A DNA stretch of 6,881 bases from Syntrophus sp. (in: bacteria) (GCA_013824905.1 PNOO01000132.1:1-6881), one strand, 5' to 3'; positions 1 to 6,435 are shown, counted from the stretch's first letter. Notes: generated by a model not told the origin, from the sequence alone. Numbers and translations: made by a program.

Positions 1-720
1 CCCCTCTTCACGAAGCACCGTTCCATCCGGCTCAACCCAGGCGACCTGCTTCATCCCCATAAAATCGACCGACAGTTTTCTTGCCTGCCGGCTTTTTCCC
101 ATGATCGTTAAGGATTCATCGCCGAGCAGGGTGATGCGCACCTCTTTCTGACCGAGCGATGCGGGATCGAAAACCGTCAACGTCCGCCCTTCCCCGGGCT
201 TGAGCCCCAAAATCCCGAATGAACCAAGGAAGCCGCCCCCAAGATAAGGAGCTTCCGTGAGATCGACGACGCTCACTTTTTCCTCACCGGGATCACCCAC
301 CCGAATGGTCAGTTTCTTCCCTGCAACCTCTCCCCGCACGGCGAACCGGAAAAGGTTCGACTTCAGATCAAATTGAAAGCCCGAAAGGGTCCGGTCGGGC
401 TTCAGCTCTGCTGTTGTCCGTATGGTCAGGGGCTGGACGATCCCCATCGTATTGATTCGCACGAAGATATTCTCGGAAAAACTAAATCCGTGCTCCGTCC
501 TGGCAAACATACGGCTCGCATAGCCGATCTTCCGGCCTTTCTGAGTAATATTCATCCAGGCTTCCCCGGCAGGGATGTTCTCCTGCGACAGAGAAACCGT
601 CTTTTTGGTCCCGGTAAAAAGCTTTCCAGGAATGTCCAGACGAATGATTAATAGAATGGTGAAAAGGAGTATCGCCCCCGCTCCCGCGTACCATCGCCAT
701 CTGCTGCCCGATCTTGCCAT
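1..720 (-). CDS. Membrane-anchored protein, N-terminal part (transglutaminase-like family front region), truncated by window edge
   Basis: Translating the minus strand from the ATG at 720 gives 240 codons without a stop, so the gene continues past base 1. It is the only ATG after an in-frame TAA at 778-780. Residues 1-10 are basic and aromatic, followed by one hydrophobic segment (about 11-30, AILLFTILLII), which suggests a single N-terminal anchor with the rest in the periplasm. The body is beta-rich. It has a WMNITQKGRKIGYASR-like stretch (about 55-70), a QFDLKS segment (115-120), FDPASLG (184-190), and AWVEPDGTVLREEG at the cut end. This pattern recalls the region before the catalytic domain in deltaproteobacterial transglutaminase-like proteins. 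The catalytic Cys/His/Asp part would lie outside the window, so the function is unproven. A consensus sigma70 promoter lies about 57 nt upstream, and the gene is divergent from kdsD. Coding is certain; the family call is moderate. Confidence 0.75.
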   Translation of the reverse strand, partial: MARSGSRWRWYAGAGAILLFTILLIIRLDIPGKLFTGTKKTVSLSQENIPAGEAWMNITQKGRKIGYASRMFARTEHGFSFSENIFVRINTMGIVQPLTIRTTAELKPDRTLSGFQFDLKSNLFRFAVRGEVAGKKLTIRVGDPGEEKVSVVDLTEAPYLGGGFLGSFGILGLKPGEGRTLTVFDPASLGQKEVRITLLGDESLTIMGKSRQARKLSVDFMGMKQVAWVEPDGTVLREEG

Positions 721-776
721 TGACCTGCCACCCTGGAATCGATCCCCACTGAAGTTCCGAACACCACAAAAAATGA

Positions 777-805
777 ATTATATGGAAAGGCCTGCACTGT
801 GTCAA
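777..805 (-). promoter_or_regulatory. Perfect-consensus sigma70 promoter for the minus-strand gene
   Basis: On the minus strand TTGACA (plus coordinates 800-805) is followed after exactly 17 nt by TATAAT (777-782). Both hexamers match the sigma70 consensus at all six positions, with the optimal spacer. The predicted start of transcription is near 770, giving a leader of about 50 nt before the ATG at 720. A purine-rich AGGGTGG/CAGG stretch lies just before that ATG as a possible ribosome binding site. No plus-strand gene uses this site. Confidence 0.85.
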
Positions 806-829
806 TGTAGAGGACGCGGAAAATCAGCC

Positions 830-858
830 TTGTCAGGGTCTCCGATTTCTGATACCGT
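830..858 (+). promoter_or_regulatory. Weak candidate promoter for kdsD
   Basis: TTGTCA (830-835, five of six matches to the -35 consensus) is followed after 17 nt by TACCGT (853-858), which matches the -10 consensus at only three positions. It is the best plus-strand candidate I found in the 211-bp divergent intergenic region, but it is poor. The kdsD promoter could be elsewhere or use another sigma factor. Confidence 0.2.
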
Positions 859-884
859 TCCCCGCACAAACATATTTTCATTTT

Positions 885-899
885 AAGGCTTAAAGCCTT
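885..899. repeat. Short inverted repeat in the kdsD leader
   Basis: AAGGCT (885-890) and AGCCTT (894-899) are exact inverted copies around a TAA loop. The repeat sits 15 nt before the Shine-Dalgarno-like AGGAG of kdsD. It could be a small operator half-site pair or a weak RNA hairpin. There is no U-tract directly after it, so it is not a terminator. It may be chance. Confidence 0.35.
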
Positions 900-914
900 G
901 AGGATGACAAGCAG

Positions 915-919
915 AGGAG
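915..919 (+). promoter_or_regulatory. Ribosome binding site of kdsD with long spacing
   Basis: AGGAG (915-919) is the only Shine-Dalgarno-like sequence before the kdsD ATG at 932. The gap is 12 nt, longer than the usual 5-9, and contains a run of seven T (924-930). A second GGAGG at 964-968 lies inside the gene directly before a GTG codon. It is too close to serve that codon. Confidence 0.5.
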
Positions 920-931
920 AAAATTTTTTTA

Positions 932-1924
932 ATGGAAGAAGACCGTTCCATCCTAGAGGCAAAGGAGGTGCTCCGGATCGAGGCGGAAAGCATCCTCAAC
1001 CTCATCGACAGGATCGGGGAGTCGTTTTCCCGCGGGGTCGAATTGATCTATCGCTCCAAAGGCCGGGTGATCGTCACAGGCATCGGCAAATCGGGTCTGA
1101 TCGGTAGAAAAATCGTTGCCACCCTGACCAGCACTGGTACGCTGGCGCTCTTTCTTCACCCCGTAGAAGGTCTCCACGGTGATCTGGGGATCGTCACGAA
1201 GGACGATGTGTTTCTCGCCATCTCGCACAGCGGGGAGACAACCGAGCTGAACATGATCATCGACAGCATTCGCGACATCGGCGTACCGCGTATCGCTTTT
1301 ACGGGAAACCCGTCCTCGTCGCTGGCCAGAGCCTGTGATGTGGTCATCGATGTGGGTGTGGCAAAGGAGGCCTGCCCCTTCGGTCTTACCCCGACATCCA
1401 GCTCCACCGCCGCTCTGGCCATGGGAGACGCACTCGCTGTCGCCCTGATCAAGAGACGGAACTTCCAGGAAAAGGACTTTTACAAATTCCACCCCGGAGG
1501 AAATCTCGGTTCCCGGCTCCGGGCCAAGGTACGGGACGTCATGCTCAGTGGCGTACAGATCCCCCGCGTCGGGAGCCATGTGTCCGTGCTTGAGGCGATC
1601 CGAGAAATGGATGAAAAGAACAAGGGATTCGTCCTTGTCACAGACGGGGATCACACTCTCCTGGGCATCCTTACCGACGGCGACATCCGACGTCTTGTCC
1701 GCACGGGAACGGATTTTCGAAATGAGCGAATAGGCGCCTTCATGACCCGCAATCCCAAAACAATCCGGGAAGACATCTCCGTTGCGCAGGCGATCGAATA
1801 TATGCAGCGAGAGGAGATTACCACCCTCGCCGTAACCGATGCGGCGAACCACCTGAAGGGGTATATCCACATCCATGACCTCCTTGGTCGGGGCGGCACC
1901 CTGAAGATCACCTTGGCCGAATAG
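932..1924 (+). CDS. kdsD: Arabinose-5-phosphate isomerase (KdsD/GutQ family)
   Basis: This 330-residue cytosolic enzyme should interconvert ribulose 5-phosphate and arabinose 5-phosphate, the first step towards Kdo and lipopolysaccharide. Its length and domain order are normal for the family. A SIS sugar-isomerase domain spans about 40-175, with GIGKSGLIGRK at 50-60, HGDLG at 82-86 and SHSGETTE at 98-105. Two CBS domains follow at about 200-260 (including TDGDIRR, 248-254) and 268-320 (starting MTRNP). The catalytic residues known from E. coli KdsD (K59, E111, E152, H193) correspond, with a constant offset of six, to K53, E105, E146 (KEACP) and H187 (FHPGG). The enzyme is therefore expected to be active. 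The usual HP-A-E-A before HGDLG reads HPVEG here, a mild variation. It has no kdsC or lpt gene next to it in the window and is followed by a 240-bp gap, so it may be transcribed alone. A GutQ-type paralogue cannot be excluded by sequence. Confidence 0.95.
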   Translation: MEEDRSILEAKEVLRIEAESILNLIDRIGESFSRGVELIYRSKGRVIVTGIGKSGLIGRKIVATLTSTGTLALFLHPVEGLHGDLGIVTKDDVFLAISHSGETTELNMIIDSIRDIGVPRIAFTGNPSSSLARACDVVIDVGVAKEACPFGLTPTSSSTAALAMGDALAVALIKRRNFQEKDFYKFHPGGNLGSRLRAKVRDVMLSGVQIPRVGSHVSVLEAIREMDEKNKGFVLVTDGDHTLLGILTDGDIRRLVRTGTDFRNERIGAFMTRNPKTIREDISVAQAIEYMQREEITTLAVTDAANHLKGYIHIHDLLGRGGTLKITLAE

Positions 1925-1997
1925 GCGATCATAGGCTCTGCGCTTCAGGCAAGCTATCGAATCCAAGTGATGACGGAAGAAAAAAACAACGTGCTGT

Positions 1998-2011
1998 GCC
2001 GGCGTCCCGGC
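1998..2011. repeat. GC-rich inverted repeat after kdsD
   Basis: GCCGG (1998-2002) and CCGGC (2007-2011) form a 5-bp stem with a CGTC loop, 74 nt after the kdsD stop. A-rich stretches flank it on both sides (AAAAAAA around 1980-1986 and 2020-2026). It is not a canonical plus-strand terminator because no T-run follows. On the minus strand a T-run follows only after about 11 nt. The role is unknown. Confidence 0.4.
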
Positions 2012-2040
2012 TGAAACAGAAAAAAAGAAAGCCAGCGGAG

Positions 2041-2057
2041 CTCCGGCAAGGCCGGAG
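2041..2057. repeat. Strong 7-bp GC hairpin between kdsD and the downstream operon
   Basis: CTCCGGC (2041-2047) and GCCGGAG (2051-2057) are exact inverted copies around an AAG loop, giving a very stable small hairpin. The left arm also belongs to a ten-base palindrome, CGGAGCTCCG (2036-2045), so two alternative foldings exist. There is no U-tract on the plus strand, so a Rho-independent terminator for kdsD is not supported. The hairpin lies 25 nt upstream of the -35 of the putative promoter at 2082, so a protein-binding or transcript-separating role is possible but unproven. Confidence 0.5.
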
Positions 2058-2081
2058 GCATGAGTTCAGGTCCGAAGACGC

Positions 2082-2110
2082 TTGACAATAGATACAGATA
2101 TGGATACATT
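2082..2110 (+). promoter_or_regulatory. Putative sigma70 promoter of the membrane protein-M16-PhoH-YbeY operon
   Basis: TTGACA (2082-2087, perfect -35) is followed after 17 nt by TACATT (2105-2110), which keeps four of six -10 positions including the first TA and the last T. The predicted start is near 2117, leaving a leader of about 48 nt to the ATG at 2165. The position in the 240-bp gap before five closely packed genes supports it. Confidence 0.55.
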
Positions 2111-2164
2111 TCAACTCCAGCAAAACATAATAGAGTGATCATCTTCTTCAGGAGCTTAAAGTCC

Positions 2165-2407
2165 ATGGGTTCGCGCCTCTGGTGGGGGAAAAATATCTTT
2201 ATTGCCTTTTTTGCGTTTTTTTTCCTCGCCTTCGGGATCGAGACGCTGATCGGCTCTTTTTTCTTGAAGAATCCCCTTGAATTTATCATGTACTTCTTCT
2301 CCGCAAGCCTCATGGTACTCGTGAGCCTCGCCGGCATCCTTTACCCCGCTTTTCAGGTCCATGCCTTTTTCAAAACTCGGAAGATTGATAATGGATCGAA
2401 ATCATAA
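2165..2407 (+). CDS. Small two-helix inner membrane protein of unknown function
   Basis: This is an 80-residue hydrophobic protein. Helix 1 spans about residues 11-31 (IFIAFFAFFFLAFGIETLIG) and helix 2 about 39-61. Positive residues lie before helix 1 (R4, K9) and after helix 2 (K70, R72, K73), so both ends are probably cytoplasmic with a short periplasmic loop. I chose ATG 2165 because AGGAG (2150-2154) stands 10 nt before it. A longer frame from ATG 2060 would put 35 polar residues in front and place the predicted promoter inside the coding region. The 3' end overlaps the protease gene by 17 nt, suggesting coupled translation and joint expression with the M16 pair. The gene contains T-runs of six and eight (2207-2212, 2216-2223) that encode phenylalanines. 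I do not recognise a family. A role as accessory membrane partner of the proteases is only inference. Confidence 0.7.
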   Translation: MGSRLWWGKNIFIAFFAFFFLAFGIETLIGSFFLKNPLEFIMYFFSASLMVLVSLAGILYPAFQVHAFFKTRKIDNGSKS

Positions 2408-3890
2408 ATTCTATTTCATTTCATCCATTGTCCTTGTATCTCTACTTCTTCTCCCCTCATGTCTTTTTCCTTACGAACTGGAGAACAGGGTTCAGGCGTT
2501 CACGCTAAAAAATGGTCTTCGCCTGTTGATGTTGGAACGGCATTTGAGCCCCACCGTATCCATTTATATCCGCTATCGATCCGGCGCGGTGGATGAGAGG
2601 GACGGGAAAACAGGAACTGCGCATCTCCTCGAACACATGATGTTCAAGGGAACAAAAACTATCGGAACGAAGAATTATCATCGAGAAGAAAAACTCCTTC
2701 TGAAGATCGAACAAGTGGGAGCGGCTGTTGATCGAGAAAAGAAAAAGGGCAATTCGGCTGATCAGGCGCTTCTTACGCAGATGACACAGCAATTGAAGGC
2801 GCTTCAGAAGACACACCGGCGGCTGATGATCTCCAATGAAATCGACCGGCTGTACACGGAGCAGGGCGCCGTTGGCCTGAACGCCTCCACCGGTCAGGAC
2901 CTGACGACCTATCAGGTGAGCATCCCTTCAAACCGGATCGAACTCTGGGCCAGAATCGAATCAGATCGCATGGCCAATCCTGTATTTCGTGAATTCTATA
3001 CCGAGCGGGATGTGGTGATGGAGGAAAGAAGACAGCGTTACGAATCCGATCCGGATGGAAAACTCCTCGAACTCTATCTCGCCACTGCTTTTATCGCTCA
3101 CCCCTATCGGCGGCCGGTGATAGGTTGGCCGTCGGACTTGCGTTTTCTCGATATGGCATACATGAGGAATTTTTTTCAAAAAACGCATGCACCAAACAAT
3201 ACGGTCATCGCCGTGGTTGGTGATATCCGTCCGTCCGAGGTTCTCAGGATTGTAGAAAAATATTTCGGTCGTTTGCCTGCACAGGAACTGGATCCCCGAC
3301 CGGTCACGGTGGAACCGGTCCAGTCGGGCGAAAGGCGGATCGAGGTCCTCTATGCGGCCGATCCGAAACTGATCCTGGGCTACCACAAACCAGCCCCGCC
3401 TGCCTTTGACGATTACGTTTTTGATCTCATCGAGTCCCTGCTCACTCGGGGACGAACGGCAAGGCTGTTTAAAACCCTCATTGAAGAAAAACGCCTTGCG
3501 AAAAGCATACAAGCCCATAATGGCTTCCCGGGCGCCCGGTATGCCAATCAATTCGTTTTTTTTACGACTCCGCGTCACCCCCATACAAATATGGAGGTGG
3601 AAACGGCGCTGGCTGAGGAAATCGAAAGGCTCAAAAACGAACCTGTTTCCGATGAGGAACTGGGAAAAGTGAAAAAACAGGTCCGGGCCGATTTCATCAG
3701 AGGACTCGATTCCAATGCCGGCCTTGCCGGGATGCTCTCCTACTACGAAGCCCTGCTGGGGGATTACCATTACCTTACCGGTTATGCCGCAGCCATTGAC
3801 AAAATTACGCCCGACGACATCCGACAGACGGCGCGGACCTATCTGATTCGGGAGAACAGAACGGTCGCCGCAGGGGTAAGAAAGCCATAA
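2391..3890 (+). CDS. Exported M16 zinc protease, catalytic subunit (HxxEH present)
   Basis: The protein has 499 residues from ATG 2391, preceded by GGAAGA (2379-2384) at 6 nt. An in-frame ATG at 2361 has no good binding site and would spoil the signal peptide. Residues 1-24 (basic start, hydrophobic core, LLPSC) form a signal sequence. C24 could be lipidated, although Pro at -2 is atypical for a lipobox. Zinc motif HLLEH is at 78-82, with E81 as expected catalytic base. The third ligand is probably E212 in ERDVVMEE. The distance from H82 to E212 is about 130 residues, against about 75 in pitrilysin-type enzymes, because a charged helical insert (about 98-155) is present; such inserts are known in some bacterial M16 proteins. 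NASTGQDLTTY at 164-174 is typical of M16. The C-terminal M16 domain has I364 and K371 where the substrate-binding Arg and Tyr should be. The partner gene starts 3 nt later and supplies that pair. Substrate unknown. Confidence 0.9.
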   Translation: MDRNHKFYFISSIVLVSLLLLPSCLFPYELENRVQAFTLKNGLRLLMLERHLSPTVSIYIRYRSGAVDERDGKTGTAHLLEHMMFKGTKTIGTKNYHREEKLLLKIEQVGAAVDREKKKGNSADQALLTQMTQQLKALQKTHRRLMISNEIDRLYTEQGAVGLNASTGQDLTTYQVSIPSNRIELWARIESDRMANPVFREFYTERDVVMEERRQRYESDPDGKLLELYLATAFIAHPYRRPVIGWPSDLRFLDMAYMRNFFQKTHAPNNTVIAVVGDIRPSEVLRIVEKYFGRLPAQELDPRPVTVEPVQSGERRIEVLYAADPKLILGYHKPAPPAFDDYVFDLIESLLTRGRTARLFKTLIEEKRLAKSIQAHNGFPGARYANQFVFFTTPRHPHTNMEVETALAEEIERLKNEPVSDEELGKVKKQVRADFIRGLDSNAGLAGMLSYYEALLGDYHYLTGYAAAIDKITPDDIRQTARTYLIRENRTVAAGVRKP

Positions 3891-3893
3891 CCT

Positions 3894-5345
3894 ATGAAAT
3901 ACAAGAGCATGTTAATACCCAATACCGCTTTGAAGACAACGATTTTCTTATCCATTTTCTTTCTGCTTTTCTCCTATCCGATTGTTGCCGCCGCAGCGCC
4001 CCCCTCCCTGACCGACCCGGATAGGATCGCCTATAAACCGCTTTCCTTCACACCCCCCAAGGCGGAGCGCGTGACACTCGACAATGGTCTTATCCTCTAT
4101 ACTCTTGAAGACCGCGAACTCCCTCTTGTTAAAATTACCGCGGTCATCCGGACCGGTAGCGCGTTTGATCCCCCTGAAAAAGAGGGTCTCGCGGAGCTTA
4201 CAGGGAAGGTCATCAGGACAGGCGGCATTGAAGGCATGACCGGAAGCGCAATCGACGAAACCCTCGAATCCATGGCCGCAATTTTACATACGACTATCAA
4301 CCGCGACTCCGGGGTTTTTTCCCTGTCCGTATTGAGAAATGATCGGCAAAAAGGGCTGGAACTCTTTTCCAGAATCCTGATGACTCCCGTTTTCGAGATG
4401 GAGAAACTGACTCTGGCTAAGGAGCTAAAAATCGAGGAGCTACGACGGATTCCTGATGATGCGCAGAAATTGGCTTTTAGAGAATTCGGCCGGCTGATCC
4501 ATGAAGGCTCTCCCCGTGGGAGGCTCGCTACGGCAAACTCCATCAACCGTATTCAGAGGGATGATCTGATCCGATTCCATCGACTGTTCTATCAACCAAA
4601 GCGGGTCATGATATCGATCAGCGGCGATATAGACCGGAAAGAAGCGGAAACCCTAGTGAACCGGTATTTCGGGAATTGGCAACCGTCAGAGGAGAAAGTG
4701 GAGCCCCCTCTCCTTCCTCAGCCGAAGGAAGGAAGGATTTATATCCTGCCGAAGGATCTCTCCCAATCAGTTGTCATCTTTGGCTGGCTTGCACCGGCAA
4801 AAAAAAGCGCCCAATTTTTCCCATTGGAAATCGTCGATTTTATCGTCGGGAGCGGTGGTTTCCGTTCGCGGATATTTCAGGAAATCAGAACCAATCGAGG
4901 CCTGGCTTACAGTACAGGCAGTTTTTACACCGCAAAGAGCGATTACGGCCTCTTTGGGGCCTATGCCCTGACAAAATCCGAATCAACAGTCGAGGTCGTT
5001 TCCTTGCTGCGAGGCATCATCAAAGATATCGGTCAAAAACCGGTACTTCCAAAAGAGCTGGAAATGACAAAGAGTTCGATCCTGAACAGCTTTATTTTTT
5101 CCTTTACCTCCGCCAACCAGATTGCCCTGCAGCAACTGATGATCGAATATGAAGGCCTACCTGAAGATTATCTTATAACCTATCGAAATAACATAAATAA
5201 TGTAAATACAGAAGATGTCCTTAAAGCGGCACGCCAACACCTGGACCCGGAAAAGGCGATCATTCTGATCATTGGGAACGATAAAATTTGCAAAGAGATT
5301 TCCACCTCGTTCAAGGATGTATCAAAAATCGAGAATTCCTTATGA
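3894..5345 (+). CDS. Exported M16 family protein, non-catalytic subunit (HxxEH lost, Arg/Tyr pair kept)
   Basis: This 483-residue protein begins with a signal peptide (hydrophobic core about 15-31, then VAAAAPP with likely cleavage near 33-35), so it acts in the periplasm or outer membrane. The M16 fold is clear: LDNGLILYTLEDRELPLV at 62-79 is the usual first strand region. Where active members have HxxEH, the aligned residues are E101, G104 and K105 (GLAELTGKV), so zinc cannot be bound. The C-terminal domain keeps GGFRSRIFQEIR...GLAYS, with R332 and Y339 seven residues apart, the same spacing as R824/Y831 of insulin-degrading enzyme that grip the substrate. It follows the catalytic M16 gene by 3 nt and probably forms a heterodimer with it, as established for the Sphingomonas M16B pair and mitochondrial processing peptidase. 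No strong Shine-Dalgarno lies at the usual distance, so translation is probably coupled. A second in-frame ATG at 3909 is possible. Confidence 0.9.
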   Translation: MKYKSMLIPNTALKTTIFLSIFFLLFSYPIVAAAAPPSLTDPDRIAYKPLSFTPPKAERVTLDNGLILYTLEDRELPLVKITAVIRTGSAFDPPEKEGLAELTGKVIRTGGIEGMTGSAIDETLESMAAILHTTINRDSGVFSLSVLRNDRQKGLELFSRILMTPVFEMEKLTLAKELKIEELRRIPDDAQKLAFREFGRLIHEGSPRGRLATANSINRIQRDDLIRFHRLFYQPKRVMISISGDIDRKEAETLVNRYFGNWQPSEEKVEPPLLPQPKEGRIYILPKDLSQSVVIFGWLAPAKKSAQFFPLEIVDFIVGSGGFRSRIFQEIRTNRGLAYSTGSFYTAKSDYGLFGAYALTKSESTVEVVSLLRGIIKDIGQKPVLPKELEMTKSSILNSFIFSFTSANQIALQQLMIEYEGLPEDYLITYRNNINNVNTEDVLKAARQHLDPEKAIILIIGNDKICKEISTSFKDVSKIENSL

Positions 5346-5369
5346 TTTGTTTAAAAAGACAGGCGGATC

Positions 5370-6404
5370 ATGATCAAAAGAAGGGTTGACCCTTTGTTAA
5401 AAAAGAAGACCGAATGCGACATCCTGGAAAAGGTCGTTTTCACCGATAACGATGTCCTTCGGACTCTCTTTGGCGAACATGACCAGAATATCAAGCTCAT
5501 CGAGAAGCTCGCCGAAGTCAAACTGGCCGTCCGGGGTAACGTCATCTCCATCACCGGCAACGCGATCACCGTGACACTCATCAGGCAACTGCTCAGCCAG
5601 TTGTATGAGATCACAGGCAAAGGATATCCTGTTTATCCCGCCGATATTGAATACGCCCATCGTATCCTGTCCGAAGATTGTACGGCAGATCTGGAAAAGA
5701 TCTTTCTGGATACCGTTTTCATCTCCTCGAAGAAACGGATCATCACCCCCAAAAGCATCGCCCAGAAACTCTATATCGATGCCATCAGAAACTCGGACAT
5801 GGTCTTCGGCATCGGACCGGCGGGAACCGGAAAAACCTACCTCGCTATGGCCATGGCGATTTCCGCACTGCTGGAAAAGAAGGTCTCGCGCATTTCGCTG
5901 GCAAGACCCGCCGTCGAGGCAGGTGAGAAACTGGGTTTTCTGCCGGGCGATCTCTCGGAAAAGGTCAATCCCTACCTGCGTCCTCTTTATGACGCCCTCT
6001 TTGATATGATCGATTTTGACCGGGCATCGGCCTTAATAAATAAGGGAGTTATCGAGGTCGCCCCCCTCGCCTTCATGAGGGGACGGACACTCAATGATTC
6101 CTTTGTTATCCTTGACGAAGCCCAGAATACGACGTCGGAACAGATGAAGATGTTCCTGACGAGACTCGGATATGGATCCAAGGCCGTGATTACGGGAGAT
6201 GTAACCCAGATCGACCTGCCGATGGACAAGATATCCGGTCTCGTCGAAGCGGAAGAGCTCCTCTGCAAAACTGAGGGGATTCGTTTTATCCACTTCTCAG
6301 AGCTCGATGTGGTCAGGCATCCTCTCGTTCAGGACATTATTCGTGCATACAACCACCTTGATCATCGGAAAAGGAGGAATGGCAGTCGGCATCAGGCATC
6401 TTGA
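5370..6404 (+). CDS. ybeZ: PhoH-like ATPase (YbeZ type)
   Basis: This is a 344-residue cytosolic P-loop ATPase of the PhoH family. Residues about 28-63 form a small KH-like RNA-binding front domain (VRGNVISITG). The ATPase domain follows, with Walker A GPAGTGKT at 149-156, the family signature ARPAVEAGEKLGFLPGD at 178-194, Walker B FVILDEAQN at 245-253, TGDVTQIDLP at 275-284, and the closing VVRHPLVQDIIRAY at 314-327. All nucleotide-binding residues are intact and the length is typical. YbeZ proteins are known to act together with YbeY in RNA processing and 16S rRNA/ribosome quality control, and in some species show RNA helicase activity. The ybeY gene directly follows here, which supports the YbeZ subtype rather than PhoH proper. 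AGGCGG (5361-5366) lies only 3 nt before the ATG, a tight spacing. The gap to the upstream M16 gene is 24 nt, so co-transcription is likely. Confidence 0.93.
   Translation: MIKRRVDPLLKKKTECDILEKVVFTDNDVLRTLFGEHDQNIKLIEKLAEVKLAVRGNVISITGNAITVTLIRQLLSQLYEITGKGYPVYPADIEYAHRILSEDCTADLEKIFLDTVFISSKKRIITPKSIAQKLYIDAIRNSDMVFGIGPAGTGKTYLAMAMAISALLEKKVSRISLARPAVEAGEKLGFLPGDLSEKVNPYLRPLYDALFDMIDFDRASALINKGVIEVAPLAFMRGRTLNDSFVILDEAQNTTSEQMKMFLTRLGYGSKAVITGDVTQIDLPMDKISGLVEAEELLCKTEGIRFIHFSELDVVRHPLVQDIIRAYNHLDHRKRRNGSRHQAS
6373..6377 (+). promoter_or_regulatory. Strong Shine-Dalgarno-like GGAGG at the phoH/ybeY junction
   Basis: GGAGG at 6373-6377, inside the end of the PhoH gene, lies one base before an ATG at 6379 that is in frame with ybeY. 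One base is too short for normal initiation at that ATG. No alternative start codon lies 5-9 nt downstream. It may be chance from an Arg-Arg codon context (KRRN), or a ribosome-loading site for ybeY. Confidence 0.3.
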
Positions 6405-6435
6405 AGAGGAAACTTCCTGGTTACAGACGCCCGTT

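Noticed and set aside
783..796. Sigma54-type site (TGG...TGCA)
   Set aside because: The spacing between GG and GC is eight instead of ten, and the site overlaps the sigma70 spacer.
482..805. Minus-strand frame of 107 codons overlapping the left-edge gene
   Set aside because: It is a different frame of the same strand as the 240-codon protein. The latter has a membrane anchor, an open frame to the edge and a promoter correctly placed for ATG 720, while position 805 would start inside the -35 box.
953..1966. Long minus-strand open frame (337 codons) opposite kdsD
   Set aside because: It covers an unmistakable KdsD with all catalytic residues. The antisense translation is low in hydrophobic structure and shows no recognisable motif; it is a codon-bias shadow.
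2041..2057. Rho-independent terminator of kdsD
   Set aside because: The stem is strong, but no T-run follows on the plus strand, so I list it only as an inverted repeat.
2060..2164. Longer start (ATG 2060) for the small membrane protein
   Set aside because: The extra 35 residues are polar and unstructured, the GGAGG before that ATG is only about two bases away, and the putative promoter at 2082-2110 would fall inside the gene. ATG 2165 has a well-spaced AGGAG.
1925..2164. Cyclic-di-GMP or other riboswitch in the intergenic region
   Set aside because: Hairpins are present, but I see no conserved riboswitch core sequence.
2207..2223. T-runs as a phase-variable tract
   Set aside because: Runs of six and eight T encode phenylalanines in a transmembrane helix and are broken by GCG; this is ordinary for a hydrophobic segment.
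2961..3770. Minus-strand open frame (269 codons) opposite the first M16 gene
   Set aside because: It is antisense to a well-conserved M16 coding region, has no motif and no promoter or binding site that stands out.
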